A DNA stretch of 37,761 bases from an uncultured Thermomicrobiales bacterium (GCA_902806335.1 CADCWG010000071.1:1-37761); one strand, 5' to 3'. Shown: positions 1 through 7,800, counted from the stretch's first letter. Notes: a model not told the origin generated them from the letters alone. Translations and numbers: made by a program.

Positions 1-703
1 GAGGTAGCCCGGCGGCGGCGAGGGACCGCAGGGCGACGGCCAGGCGGTTCAGGTTCTTCCGCGGCTGGACCGTGCCCACCGCGAGGACGAAGCGGTCCGG
101 CAGGCCCAGGCGGGCCCTGGTGGCGACGGCGTCACTCGGGGCGACGGGACGGAACTCCGGCCCGACGCCGTGGTGGATCACGCGGATCTTGGCCTCGGGC
201 AGGGCGTAGAAGCGGACCAGGTCCCGCCGCGTGGCCTCGGACGGCACGATCACCCGGCGCGCGGCGCGCGCGCTCCACCGGGTGGTCCAGTCCAGGCGAC
301 GCCGGTCCACGGCCGGGTGGGCCGCGGGCTCGACCAGGTAGCCCAGGTCGTGGACGGTGACGACCGTCGCGGGGTGGACGATCGGGACGACGTGGGCGGG
401 GACGAAGAGGACCGTCGGCGGACGGCGCGCCATCTCCCAGGAGAGCCGGCCGTGGGTCCAGAGGCGCGGGAACGGCATCGCGACGAGGTCGTCGCCGGAG
501 ATGGCCTCCGCCGGGACGGTGCCGCACGGGGCGTTCAGGTAGAGGCGGGTGGTCTCGCCGGGCTCCGCCGGCGGTCGGTGGCGCAGTAGCCGGGCGGTGT
601 AGGTCTCGGTGCCGGTGCGGTCGGTGACGGCAAGACGGCTGGCGTCGATCCCGACCACCCGCGGCGCGGGGACCAACCGCGGGCGGCACGGGATGTCGGG
701 CAC
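1..703 (-). CDS. Glycosyltransferase family 4 (partial, runs off the left edge)
   Basis: About 234 N-terminal residues of a GT-B fold glycosyltransferase are visible; the C-terminal end lies beyond base 1. Reading from a GTG at 703, the protein contains a TVHDLGYLVEP stretch near residue 115, then PSEATRRDLVRFY, IRVIHHGVGPEF and AVGTVQPRKNLNRL. These are the classic run of motifs at the junction of the two Rossmann domains in GT4 enzymes of the WbaZ/mannosyltransferase type. Such enzymes transfer a sugar from a nucleotide-sugar donor to a growing glycan at the cytoplasmic face of the membrane. The gene starts 10 bases after the fabZ stop, so it is probably cotranscribed with fabZ. No clear Shine-Dalgarno precedes this GTG, so the exact start is uncertain. 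Donor and acceptor cannot be told from the sequence. Confidence 0.85.
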   Translation of the reverse strand, partial: MPDIPCRPRLVPAPRVVGIDASRLAVTDRTGTETYTARLLRHRPPAEPGETTRLYLNAPCGTVPAEAISGDDLVAMPFPRLWTHGRLSWEMARRPPTVLFVPAHVVPIVHPATVVTVHDLGYLVEPAAHPAVDRRRLDWTTRWSARAARRVIVPSEATRRDLVRFYALPEAKIRVIHHGVGPEFRPVAPSDAVATRARLGLPDRFVLAVGTVQPRKNLNRLAVALRSLAAAGLP

Positions 704-713
704 GGGCCGGACG

Positions 714-1253
714 TTAGTGCCCCGCCGCGGGGGCGGGCGGAACGACGTGCTCCGGCGCCGGTCCGAGGGCGAAGAGAAAATCGCCGCGACAGGCGACCTG
801 GCCATCCACGGTCGCCGTGCCCGACCCCGTGCCGACGCCGCGCCGGAACTGACCGAGGGTGACCTCCAGCCGGAGCTGGTCGCCTGGCACCACCTGGCGC
901 TTGAAGCGGACCCGCTCGATGCCGGCGAAGAGGGCGAGGCGGCCGGCGTGCTCGGGATGGGCAAGGAGCGCCACCGCGCCGACCTGGGCGATCGCCTCGA
1001 CGATCAGCACGCCGGGCATGATCGGCTGACCGGGGAAGTGGCCGGCGAAGAAGTGCTCGTTCGCCGAGACGTTCTTCAGCCCGACCGCGCGGAGGCCCGG
1101 CTCCAGCGCCGTGATCCGGTCGACGAGCAGGAACGGGTATCGGTGGGGGATGATCCGCTGGATGGCGACGCTGTCGAGGGTGATCGCGTCGGAGGCGACC
1201 GCGTCCGCGGCGGCCGTGGCGGGCGTCGAGTCGTTGCCGGTCGGATCGGCCAT
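714..1253 (-). CDS. fabZ: 3-hydroxyacyl-[acyl-carrier-protein] dehydratase FabZ
   Basis: 179 residues. FabZ dehydrates 3-hydroxyacyl-ACP to trans-2-enoyl-ACP in type II fatty acid synthesis in the cytoplasm. The hot-dog core is plain: [13 protein letters not shown] at about residues 35-47, then the active-site stretch [16 protein letters not shown], with the catalytic His at about 72 and the catalytic Glu at about 86. The N-terminus carries roughly 25 extra Ala/Asp-rich residues before the core, so a slightly shorter start is possible. The ATG at 1253 has a good purine-rich ribosome binding site (AGGGGGA) immediately upstream. A near-consensus promoter lies about 50 bases upstream (1303-1332). 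The downstream glycosyltransferase follows within 10 bases. Confidence 0.96.
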   Translation of the reverse strand: MADPTGNDSTPATAAADAVASDAITLDSVAIQRIIPHRYPFLLVDRITALEPGLRAVGLKNVSANEHFFAGHFPGQPIMPGVLIVEAIAQVGAVALLAHPEHAGRLALFAGIERVRFKRQVVPGDQLRLEVTLGQFRRGVGTGSGTATVDGQVACRGDFLFALGPAPEHVVPPAPAAGH

Positions 1254-1302
1254 CGTTCCCCCTGGCGCTCGCGGTGGCCACCCTTGGCGGTTGGACCGCC
1301 GG

Positions 1303-1332
1303 AGTCTAGGGAGGGGGCGGCCAGGGTGTCAA
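1303..1332 (-). promoter_or_regulatory. Promoter of fabZ
   Basis: On the minus strand there is a perfect -35 TTGACA (1332-1327), an 18-base spacer and a -10 TAGACT (1308-1303). Transcription would begin near 1296, leaving a leader of about 43 bases before the fabZ ATG. The rest of the 1254-1551 spacer towards the divergent gpsA shows no comparable plus-strand promoter. Confidence 0.75.
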
Positions 1333-1551
1333 CCGGTGCGCCGGGATCACCGGTGCCCGGCCGCCCGCTCCACCGGGGCAGTCCCGTGCGAACGTGAACG
1401 GCGCAGGCGCCGGCGTCGGCCGGGTCTTCGCTGGTGCGCGTCGCCCGCCACCGAACGCCGGCGTGGAGGGGCAGGTAACCCTCCGCCGGGGCTCGCGTGG
1501 CCGACGTGCCGGGGTCGAATGGGAGCGAGGGACTGCCAGGGAGGCTTGGGA

Positions 1552-2619
1552 GTGGCCGAGACAGGGCTGGGCGGCGCTGCGAAGGTGGCGGTGGTCGGGA
1601 CCGGAGCCTGGGGCACCACGCTCGCGCTGGTGGCCGCCCGCGCCGGCCGCGCGGTGGCGCTCTGGTTCCGCGACCCCGACGCGGCGCGGCTCTGTGCCGC
1701 CACGCGCCGGAACCCGCGGGCGCCCCTGGGGGTGCCACTGCCGCCTGCGGTCGGGCCAACCGCCGACCTCGCCCACGCCTGCGCCGACGCGTCGGTGATC
1801 GTGGTCGCCGTGCCGAGCCGGGCGATGCGCGAGAACGCCCGCCGCCTGGCCCCGCATGTCGGCGGCGCGGTGGTCGTCAGCGCGACCAAGGGCCTCGAGC
1901 GGGGCAGCCTGCGCCGGATGACCGAGGTCATCGACGAGGAGTTCGCCGCGGCGGGAGTGTCGGCCCCGGTCTGCGCGCTCTCGGGGCCGAACCTCGCGGC
2001 CGAGGTCGCGCGGGGCCAACCCGCCGTGACCGTCGTCGCCGGTCGCGACCGGGCGGCCGCCGCCCGAGCACGCGACCTCCTGATGGGTCCCGGGTTCCGC
2101 TGCTACACCAACACCGACGTGGTCGGGGTCGAGATGGGCGGCGCGTTGAAGAACGTGATCGCGATCGGCGCCGGCATCGGCGACGGCCTCGCCGCCGGGG
2201 ACAACGCGAAGGCCGCGTTCCTGACCCGCGGCATCGCCGAGATCGCCCGGCTTGGCGTCGCGGTCGGGGCCGAGCCGCTCACCTTCGCCGGCCTCTCCGG
2301 CCTGGGTGACCTGGTCGCCACCTGCGCCAGCCCGCTCAGCCGCAACAACCGGCTAGGCCGGGCGCTCGCGGCGGGCCGGTCGCTGGCGGAGGCCGAGGCG
2401 TCCCTGGGCCAGGTCGCCGAGGGCGTCCCGACCACGGAGGCCGCCTACGCGCTCGGGCGCCGGCTCGGCGTCGAGCTGCCAATCACCGAGCAACTGTACG
2501 CCGTGCTCTTCGGCGGCAAGGCGCCGGAGGCCGCGATCGCCGAGATGATGCGCCGCGAGCCGAAGGACGAGTTCGCCGGCTTCGGCCGCCCGGACGGTGA
2601 GGTGACAATCACGGGATGA
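1552..2619 (+). CDS. gpsA: Glycerol-3-phosphate dehydrogenase [NAD(P)+] GpsA
   Basis: 355 residues. Reduces dihydroxyacetone phosphate to sn-glycerol 3-phosphate, the backbone for phospholipid synthesis. Motifs in order: the Rossmann dinucleotide loop VVGTGAWGTTLA close to the N-terminus, SATKGLERG, the ALSGPNLAAEVA substrate region, EMGGALKNVIAIGAGIGDGL with the conserved catalytic Lys, NAKAAFLTRG, and GLSGLGDLVATC. Length agrees with the family (about 330-350). I chose the GTG at 1552 because AGGGAGG lies seven bases upstream and it leaves only a short lead-in before the Rossmann strand. The open frame extends further upstream, but that part has no protein-like character. Its product feeds the same lipid pathway as the divergently transcribed fabZ. 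Confidence 0.96.
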   Translation: MAETGLGGAAKVAVVGTGAWGTTLALVAARAGRAVALWFRDPDAARLCAATRRNPRAPLGVPLPPAVGPTADLAHACADASVIVVAVPSRAMRENARRLAPHVGGAVVVSATKGLERGSLRRMTEVIDEEFAAAGVSAPVCALSGPNLAAEVARGQPAVTVVAGRDRAAAARARDLLMGPGFRCYTNTDVVGVEMGGALKNVIAIGAGIGDGLAAGDNAKAAFLTRGIAEIARLGVAVGAEPLTFAGLSGLGDLVATCASPLSRNNRLGRALAAGRSLAEAEASLGQVAEGVPTTEAAYALGRRLGVELPITEQLYAVLFGGKAPEAAIAEMMRREPKDEFAGFGRPDGEVTITG

Positions 2620-2640
2620 CCGGCGGGTGCCTCGCGATGG

Positions 2641-2680
2641 GGCACGCCGCGACGTGCCGCCCGATCCTCGGACCCGAGGA
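2641..2680 (+). terminator. Two small hairpins just after gpsA
   Basis: GGCACG/CGTGCC (2641-2646 with 2653-2658) and TCCTCG/CGAGGA (2665-2670 with 2675-2680) begin 21 bases after the gpsA stop. Neither is followed by a T run, so a role as terminator is only plausible. Confidence 0.3.
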
Positions 2681-2712
2681 CGAAAACTCCGCTTCTGCAC
2701 CCACGGGACAGC

Positions 2713-2736
2713 CACTTGCCTCGGCACTTGCCTCGG
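2713..2736. repeat. Tandem 12-bp duplication
   Basis: CACTTGCCTCGG occurs twice head to tail with no mismatch in the spacer between gpsA and purA. Only two units are present, so this looks like a small slippage duplication. Confidence 0.7.
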
Positions 2737-2915
2737 CGCGCCAAGCACCGGCGCGTTGTCTCACAGGGGCCCCACACGGTATCCGGGCGAGCACCAAGGC
2801 TCCGCCGAGGGGGTCGGTGGCCAGCTTGGGCCGGCTCCCTGCCTGCGACGGGATCCGTCCGGTTGGTGGTGGTGTGGAGACGCGCCGGAGGCTTCGCCTG
2901 CCCGGGTCAGGCCCC

Positions 2916-2997
2916 GAGGTCGGAGGCTCCAGGCCTCGCCCGGTCGCGTTCGACCGCGGACCGACCGGGGCGAGGCCGCGGCGATCGCCCGGATCCC
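2916..2997 (+). repeat. 80-bp interspersed element, copy A
   Basis: The left block GAGGTCGGAGGCTC and right block GGCGATCGCCCGGATCCC are almost identical to those at 31706-31785 and are spaced to within two bases of that copy. This copy also folds well: GGCCTCGCC (2932-2940) pairs with GGCGAGGCC (2969-2977), and CGGTCG (2941-2946) with CGACCG (2962-2967). That gives 15 base pairs with a single bulged G. The copy lies between convergent gpsA and purA. Confidence 0.6.
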
Positions 2998-3116
2998 AGA
3001 GGAGCACTCGACAGCGGGGTTGGCCCCAGGCGGGCCCGGCCGACCTCCCTTACCGCCACCCGATCATCGCCACCCGATTGTCGGATCGGGAAACGGGGGC
3101 TGGGCGCTCCGCGGTG

Positions 3117-4439
3117 TCAGGCGGCCGGGGTCGCCATGCCCTTCCGGACCGGATCGGCGAGCGGGAGCCCGAGGGGGACCAGCTGCTGGCGGCTTGGACC
3201 GACCCCGACCAGGGTCACGGGCGCGCCGATGGCCTGTTCCAGGAACCGCACGTAGGCGCGGGCCGCCGCGGGCAGGTCCTCGGCCCGCCGGGCGCCGGTG
3301 GTCGGCGTCTCCCAGCCGGGGAGCGTGGTCAGCACGGGCACCACCCGGGCCAGCTCGTCGTCGCGGGCGGGGAGCCGGTCGATCACCTGGCCGTCCAGGG
3401 TGTAGCCCGTGCAGACCCGAATCTCGGGCATCGCATCGAGGACGTCGAGGAGCGTCAGGGCGACCTCGGTCGCGCCGTTGAGGCGGGCGACGTGGGCCGC
3501 CGCGACGGCGTCGAACCAGCCGATCCGGCGCGGCCGGCCGGTGGTGGTGCCGTACTCGCGGCCGCGCTCACGGATCCCGGCGGCGACGCCGTCGTGCAGC
3601 TCGGTCGGCAGCGGGCCGGCCCCGACGCGCGTGCTGTAGGCCTTGAAGACGGCGACCACGCGGCGGACCTGGGTCGGGGCGACGCCCGCGCCCTGGCAGG
3701 CCCCGGCGGCGGTCGGCGAGGAGGACGTGACGAAGGGATAGGTCCCGTAGTCGACGTCGAGCATCGCGCCCTGGGCGCACTCGATGAGCACCTCCCGTCT
3801 GGCCGCGAGCGCGTCCTGGACGAGCGTCTCCGTCGGAGCGACGTGCTCCCGGAGGCGGACGCCGTAGTCCGCATAGCGCCGCACGACCTCCTCGAGGTCG
3901 AGGGGAGGCTCGCCGTACACCCGTCCCAGGATCTCGTTCTTCGCCGCCACCTCCACCGTCAGCCGCCGCCGCAGCGTCGCCTCGTCGACGAGGTCGGCGA
4001 CGCGGACCCCGTGACGACCGACCTTGTCGGCGTAGGCGGGGCCGATCCCGCGCCCGGTGGTGCCGATCGGCACGGCGGCGCGGCGGGTCTCTTCGAGCCG
4101 GTCGAGCGTGGGGTGGTAGGGGAGGACGACGTGGGCGCGGTCCGAGATCCTCAGGTTGGCGACGGAGACGCCGCGGGCGCGAAGCGCGTCCATCTCGGCG
4201 AGGAGGGCTCCCGGATCGACGACCACGCCCGCGCCGACCACGCAGAGGCAGTCGGGGTTGAGGATGCCCGACGGGACCAGGTGGAGCTGGAACACGCCGG
4301 CGGACGTCTCGAGGGTATGGCCGGCGTTGCTGCCGCCGTTGGCCCGGACGACGACCGCGGCCTCGGCCGCCAGGGCGTCGGTCAGCTTGCCCTTGCCCTC
4401 GTCGCCCCACTGGCCGCCGAGGATGATCGTGGCGGGCAT
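3117..4439 (-). CDS. purA: Adenylosuccinate synthetase PurA
   Basis: 440 residues. Catalyses GTP-dependent ligation of aspartate to IMP, the first committed step from IMP to AMP. The N-terminal GGQWGDEGKGK (residues 8-18) carries the catalytic Asp13 and the phosphate loop, and NAGHT supplies catalytic His41. Further along are GTTGRGIGPAYADK, the STRVGAGPLPTEL loop and TTTGRPRRIGWFD. Length is typical for bacteria (about 430). The ATG at 4439 is preceded by GGGAGG with a seven-base gap; the open frame reaches slightly further upstream but adds only an unlikely Arg/Pro-rich stretch. dnaJ lies about 200 bases upstream on the same strand, so the two could share a transcript. A TATCAT at 4529-4534 is a weak candidate for a -10 of its own. 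Confidence 0.97.
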   Translation of the reverse strand: MPATIILGGQWGDEGKGKLTDALAAEAAVVVRANGGSNAGHTLETSAGVFQLHLVPSGILNPDCLCVVGAGVVVDPGALLAEMDALRARGVSVANLRISDRAHVVLPYHPTLDRLEETRRAAVPIGTTGRGIGPAYADKVGRHGVRVADLVDEATLRRRLTVEVAAKNEILGRVYGEPPLDLEEVVRRYADYGVRLREHVAPTETLVQDALAARREVLIECAQGAMLDVDYGTYPFVTSSSPTAAGACQGAGVAPTQVRRVVAVFKAYSTRVGAGPLPTELHDGVAAGIRERGREYGTTTGRPRRIGWFDAVAAAHVARLNGATEVALTLLDVLDAMPEIRVCTGYTLDGQVIDRLPARDDELARVVPVLTTLPGWETPTTGARRAEDLPAAARAYVRFLEQAIGAPVTLVGVGPSRQQLVPLGLPLADPVRKGMATPAA

Positions 4440-4637
4440 CGTCGTCCGTCCTCCCGGTGCCGATGTCGGCTCGGTGCCAGGCGCGGGAGCGCCTCCCGCG
4501 GGCGGACACCGCCTCGCGAGCGACGGGGATGATACCCGACGCCGTCGGACCACCGGCGAGGATGTGGCGACCCCGGCGGGACGGCGCCGGCATCCCGGCG
4601 GACCCCGTGACGTCGGCGGTCTGGCGGGCGGTCCGCG

Positions 4638-5768
4638 CTACGCGCCTTCGCGGGCGTCGCGCAGCTCGGCGAGGAGTTCGCGCTCGCGCTCGGTAAGGCC
4701 CGTGGGCAACGTCACCTTGAGCCGGGCGAGGAGGTCGCCGCGGGCGTCCGGGCCGCCCTTCAGCTTCGGCATCCCCTGGCCCCGGAGCCGGAACGTGCGG
4801 CCGGGCTGGCTCTCCGGCGGGATGGTCAGCGCCACCTTGCCGGACGGCGTGGTGACCACGGCCTCCCCGCCGAGCAGCGCCGTGTAGTAGGGAACCGGGA
4901 CATCGGTCCGGAGGTCGTCGCCGTCGCGCTCGAAGCGTGGGTCGGGACGGACCGTCACCCGGAGGAAGACGTCGCCCGGTGGCCCGCCGCCCTCGCCGAC
5001 CCCGCCCTGGCCGGAGACCCGGATCCGGGAGCCCGACGCCACGCCGGCGGGGATGCGCACCTCGATCGCCTTCGCCCGCGGCACCCGACCCGTCCCGTCG
5101 CAGGTGGGGCAGGTCGCGCCCCGGGCGAGGCCGGTGCCCTGGCAGGTGGCGCAGGGCTCCGGCTGGGTCACCTCGAACCGCCGGGACGCGCCGCGGAAGG
5201 CCTCCTCGAAGGTGACCTCGACCCCGACCTCGATGTCGTCGCCCTTGCGGCGACCGATCCGGGTGCGGACCGTGGACGCGAAGTCCCCAGCGGGTCGACC
5301 ACCGGTCCGGTTGCCGAACAGCGTCTGGAAGAAGTCCGAGAAGCCGCCGGCGTCCTCGCCGTCGGCGCTGTACTCCCAGGAGAACGACTCGGGCGCCCGG
5401 CGCTCCCCGGCGCCGCGGCCGTTGGTCCCCGCGCCGCGGCCGTTGCGGGTGGCGAACCACTCTCCGAAGTCGGCGGGGTCGGCGGCGCGCCGCCCGCCGG
5501 CCGGCTCGTCGCCGGTGAAGCCGGCGTCGCGGTAGCGCTGCCACTCCTCACCGTAGCGGTCGTACATCTTCCGCTTGGCGGGGTCCGAGAGGACCTCGTT
5601 GGCCTCGTTGATCTCCTTGAAGCGCTCCTCGGCCGCCTTGTCGCCCGGGTTGACGTCCGGGTGGTGCTTGCGCGCGAGGGTGCGGTACGCCGCGCGGACC
5701 TGCGCCGCGTCGGCGCCGCGGGGGAGCCCGAGGGTCTGGTAGTAGTCCTTGAACTGTAGCGTCGCCAT
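4638..5768 (-). CDS. dnaJ: DnaJ-type co-chaperone with a single zinc site
   Basis: 376 residues. A J-domain protein that would stimulate the ATPase of DnaK and deliver unfolded substrates to it. The J domain occupies about residues 7-72 with HPD at 36-38. A Gly/Arg-rich and partly acidic linker follows (about 90-165), then the C-terminal substrate-binding domains. Unlike classical DnaJ, which has four CXXCXGXG repeats and two zinc centres, this protein has only two: CATCQGTG (Cys206/209) and CPTCDGTG (Cys220/223), enough for one zinc ion. It is thus intermediate between DnaJ and the zinc-free CbpA type. The ATG at 5768 is the natural start, since the J domain begins at once. No dnaK or grpE is adjacent. 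A HAIR-like inverted repeat lies about 60 bases upstream. Confidence 0.9.
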   Translation of the reverse strand: MATLQFKDYYQTLGLPRGADAAQVRAAYRTLARKHHPDVNPGDKAAEERFKEINEANEVLSDPAKRKMYDRYGEEWQRYRDAGFTGDEPAGGRRAADPADFGEWFATRNGRGAGTNGRGAGERRAPESFSWEYSADGEDAGGFSDFFQTLFGNRTGGRPAGDFASTVRTRIGRRKGDDIEVGVEVTFEEAFRGASRRFEVTQPEPCATCQGTGLARGATCPTCDGTGRVPRAKAIEVRIPAGVASGSRIRVSGQGGVGEGGGPPGDVFLRVTVRPDPRFERDGDDLRTDVPVPYYTALLGGEAVVTTPSGKVALTIPPESQPGRTFRLRGQGMPKLKGGPDARGDLLARLKVTLPTGLTERERELLAELRDAREGA

Positions 5769-5828
5769 CGCCCCGACTCCGGCTCGTCGGCCCTAGACCG
5801 TGGTACTTGACATAGCAAGAGCTTACAA

Positions 5829-5849
5829 CTTGAGTCCTACCGGCGCAAG
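5829..5849 (-). promoter_or_regulatory. HAIR-like operator (HspR-type) upstream of dnaJ
   Basis: The sequence is CTTGAGT, seven bases, then GCGCAAG. The HspR-associated inverted repeat is CTTGAGT-N7-ACTCAAG. Here the left half-site matches 7/7 and the right half-site 5/7, with CTTG and CAAG at the exact spacing. It begins 61 bases upstream of the dnaJ start, and its left part overlaps the stop codon of the upstream gene (5837-5839). A further CTTG-N6-CAAG (5806-5819) lies between it and dnaJ in an AT-rich patch. No hspR gene is in the window. Confidence 0.5.
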
Positions 5850-6433
5850 GTACGGGCGGCGGTGACCCCGGCCGGCGGGTGCCTGAGGAGCCGGCGGCGG
5901 ACGGCGCGGCCGCCCCAGACGAGTGCGATCACCAACAGGGCGAGCAGGACGACGACCGCGAGCGGGGAGACGATCGCCACGATCGCGACGATCGCCGCCA
6001 CCATGTCTTCGACGGTGCTCACGATCGGATTGGCGAGCCCGCCCGAGGCGACGGTCACGGCGGGTCGGGTGCCGGCCTTGACCGCGTGCACGCCGCCGGC
6101 GGTGACGAGGCCGAGGACGAGCGCGAGCACGGGGCTGAGCGAGGTGTCGGAGGTCGAGGCCATCATCAGGGCCGCCCCGGCCGCCGGCCGGATCGCGGAC
6201 TGGATCAGGTCGTTGGCGTGATCGACGCCGGGGATCTTGTCGGCGATCAGCTCGACCGTCAGGAGGAGGACCAGGATCAGGATGCCGGGGGTCGAGGAGA
6301 GGAAGTCGTAGGGGCGCTCGAGGGTGATCCCGCCGGTGATCCGGTCGGCGAGGGCGACGATCAGCAGCGGCAGGTAGGCGTTGAGCCCAGCGGGCGCGGC
6401 CAGCCCCAGACCGGTCAGGAACGCGCTGTCCAC
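5837..6433 (-). CDS. DUF4126 family integral membrane protein
   Basis: 198 residues, strongly hydrophobic, with about five membrane segments. The N-terminal part (GLNAYLPLLIVALADR), the middle (TVELIADKIPGVDHANDLIQ) and the following IRPAAGAAL match the DUF4126 family, whose function is unknown. The acidic and polar residues of the IADKIPGVDHAND stretch are the conserved signature. The last 25 residues are Arg-rich and cytoplasmic in character. The start is a GTG at 6433 with GGGGG upstream. An extended -10 element (TGCTATACT) lies about 55 bases upstream, so the gene probably has its own promoter. lexA upstream is separated from it by a strong hairpin. Confidence 0.85.
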   Translation of the reverse strand: MDSAFLTGLGLAAPAGLNAYLPLLIVALADRITGGITLERPYDFLSSTPGILILVLLLTVELIADKIPGVDHANDLIQSAIRPAAGAALMMASTSDTSLSPVLALVLGLVTAGGVHAVKAGTRPAVTVASGGLANPIVSTVEDMVAAIVAIVAIVSPLAVVVLLALLVIALVWGGRAVRRRLLRHPPAGVTAARTLRR

Positions 6434-6485
6434 CGTGAACCCCCGTGCGACGTGGGCGACGGCACCGCCCCCCTTGGCGCGACCG

Positions 6486-6494
6486 AGTATAGCA
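6486..6494 (-). promoter_or_regulatory. Extended -10 element upstream of the DUF4126 gene
   Basis: TGCTATACT on the minus strand: a TG-N extension followed by TATACT (5/6 to consensus). No recognisable -35 is found 16-18 bases upstream. It lies about 55 bases upstream of the GTG at 6433. Confidence 0.5.
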
Positions 6495-6537
6495 GCGGCC
6501 TCCGACCCCTTTCGGCGACGTTGGCTCTGGACGCGGC

Positions 6538-6564
6538 GACGCCCCGGCGGAGGGCCGGGGCGTC
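6538..6564 (-). terminator. Hairpin terminator after lexA
   Basis: GACGCCCCGGC (6538-6548) and GCCGGGGCGTC (6554-6564) form an 11-bp perfect stem with a five-base loop, starting about 30 bases after the lexA stop. There is no U tract. Confidence 0.6.
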
Positions 6565-6594
6565 AGAGGTTGGACGGGCGGGGAGGGCCAGTCG

Positions 6595-7242
6595 TCAGGC
6601 GATGGCGCGGACCACGCTGACGAGCTTGCCCTGGATCTCGACGTTGGCGGCGGGGGTGAAGATCGGGTCCATTGTCACGTTCGCCGGCTGCAGGCGAACG
6701 CGGTCGCCCTCGAGGTAGAACCGCTTGAGCGTGGTCTCGCGGGAGTCCTTCAGCCAGACCGCCACGGTCTCGCCGTTCTCGCAGGTCGCCTGCTGGCGGA
6801 GGAGGACGATGTCGCCGTCGTTGATCAGGGCGTCGACCATCGAGTGGCCCTTGACCCGCAGCGCGAAGATGCCGCGCCCGGCGTCGCCGACCAGATCGCT
6901 CCCGATCTCCACGACCTCGGCCGCCTCGTCGGCGCCCAGGTTCTCCAGGTCGCCCGGCACCGGGATCGGTAGACCGGCGGCGATCTGGCCGATGACCGGG
7001 ATCGCCACGATGTTCCGTCGTCCGGACGAGCGGCCGACGAGTTCGATGCCGCGGGAGATGTTCCGGTTTCGCCGGATCAGGCTGCGCTCCTCGAGCACCT
7101 TGAGGTTGTAGTCGACCACGCTGGTCGAGGAGATGTCGAGCTCGCGCTGGATGTCCCGGATCGTGGGCGGGTAGTCGTTGTCGGCGAGAAAGCCCTCGAT
7201 GTAGTCCAGGATGGCGCGCTGACGGCGCGAGAGCTCTTTCAT
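6595..7242 (-). CDS. lexA: SOS-response transcriptional repressor LexA
   Basis: 215 residues. LexA represses DNA-damage genes and cleaves itself when RecA filaments form on single-stranded DNA. The N-terminal winged helix spans about residues 1-66 (RQRAILDYIEGFLADNDYPP, then TIRDIQRELDI). The cleavage site is the Ala89-Gly90 bond in IAAGLPI. The catalytic dyad is Ser134 in KGHSMVD and Lys173 in TLKRFYLEG, with spacing close to that of E. coli LexA. All key residues are present, so it should be functional. The ATG at 7242 directly precedes the canonical KELSRRQ start. A SOS box lies in the spacer of its own promoter (7330-7359), indicating autoregulation. Confidence 0.97.
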   Translation of the reverse strand: MKELSRRQRAILDYIEGFLADNDYPPTIRDIQRELDISSTSVVDYNLKVLEERSLIRRNRNISRGIELVGRSSGRRNIVAIPVIGQIAAGLPIPVPGDLENLGADEAAEVVEIGSDLVGDAGRGIFALRVKGHSMVDALINDGDIVLLRQQATCENGETVAVWLKDSRETTLKRFYLEGDRVRLQPANVTMDPIFTPAANVEIQGKLVSVVRAIA

Positions 7243-7329
7243 CGGGGTCCTCTCGACTGTCGGGGGCGGCCCCGGGAGGCGGCGAACGGCCGCGGGACCG
7301 GCGGGTTGACGGCTGGATCTCGTCGCCCC

Positions 7330-7359
7330 AGTATAAGAACGAACGTTTGTTCGTGTCAA
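7330..7359 (-). promoter_or_regulatory. lexA promoter
   Basis: On the minus strand: -35 TTGACA (7359-7354, perfect), an 18-base spacer and -10 TATACT (7335-7330, 5/6). The predicted start near 7323 gives a leader of about 80 bases. This is one of the best promoters in the window. Confidence 0.85.
7340..7353. promoter_or_regulatory. LexA (SOS) box, CGAACGTTTGTTCG
   Basis: The site has the form CGAAC-N4-GTTCG, the Gram-positive/actinobacterial type, rather than the CTGT-N8-ACAG box of enterobacteria. It lies wholly inside the spacer of the lexA promoter and abuts the -35, so bound LexA would exclude RNA polymerase. It is the only clear copy I found in the window. Confidence 0.88.
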
Positions 7360-7611
7360 CCGTCCGGTCCGGCCGACCTCGTGTTGACAGTAGGTCCTGG
7401 GAAAGCAGGGAGGACGCGGTCGGGCCGGGAACGCCCCAGCGTGGCGGCACCCCGCCAGGGCGTCTCGGACAGGGCTCGAGCGGCACCCAGCGGCGGCTCG
7501 TCCCGCCGTAGCGATTCGGTCGCTCCCTGATCGGTGCGGTCGTCCCCGCGGGTCGGTAGGCTTGAGGCTGGGCGGTCGGCGGTGGACCGCGGCGCGAGTG
7601 CTGGAGGCGGC

Positions 7612-7800
7612 ATGACCGACGACGAGGTCCGGGAGCAGCACCGGGCGACCAAGGACGACGCGCGGCGGCAAGGGATCGGCACGCCGGACGAGGGCACCGA
7701 GCTTCCCGCTCGGTCCTACCCGGACGACAGCGGCGTGGCCGACCTCGGCGTGGAGGAGCCGGTGGTCCCGGAACCGGCGCGAGGAGACGGGCCACGATGA
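7612..7800 (+). CDS. Small hydrophilic protein coupled to a VOC gene, function unknown
   Basis: 62 residues, rich in Asp, Glu, Arg and Pro, with no hydrophobic segment; probably small, soluble and possibly disordered. I do not recognise a family. It is likely a true gene because the ATG at 7612 has GGAGGC five bases upstream, and because its TGA overlaps the ATG of the next gene in an ATGA arrangement, a hallmark of translational coupling. It may alternatively be a leader peptide for the VOC gene. Confidence 0.55.
   Translation: MTDDEVREQHRATKDDARRQGIGTPDEGTELPARSYPDDSGVADLGVEEPVVPEPARGDGPR

Larger units (their letters stand above)
2620..3116. other. Convergent spacer gpsA/purA, no gene seen
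   Basis: About 500 bases with no credible coding sequence. The spacer holds the hairpins at 2641-2680, a perfect tandem repeat of CACTTGCCTCGG at 2713-2736, one copy of the 80-bp interspersed element (2916-2997), and two copies of CGCCACCCGAT (3054-3064, 3068-3078). The second of those can pair with ATCGGG at 3085-3090. Confidence 0.6.
7243..7611. other. Divergent spacer between lexA and the small ORF/VOC pair
   Basis: Holds the lexA promoter and SOS box near the left end. Further right is a small hairpin TGGCGG/CCGCCA (7442-7457). I see no convincing plus-strand promoter or coding sequence. Confidence 0.5.

Noticed and set aside
2916..2960. Possible tRNA or tRNA relic, because the antisense reading gives an EPPTS-like peptide often seen over tRNAs
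   Set aside because: The TTCGANT loop and cloverleaf are missing; the segment is instead part of the interspersed element.
2616..4532. Long plus-strand open frame over the gpsA/purA spacer and purA
   Set aside because: Antisense shadow of purA; the translation is low-complexity Arg/Gly/Asp-rich and the minus-strand protein is a complete PurA.
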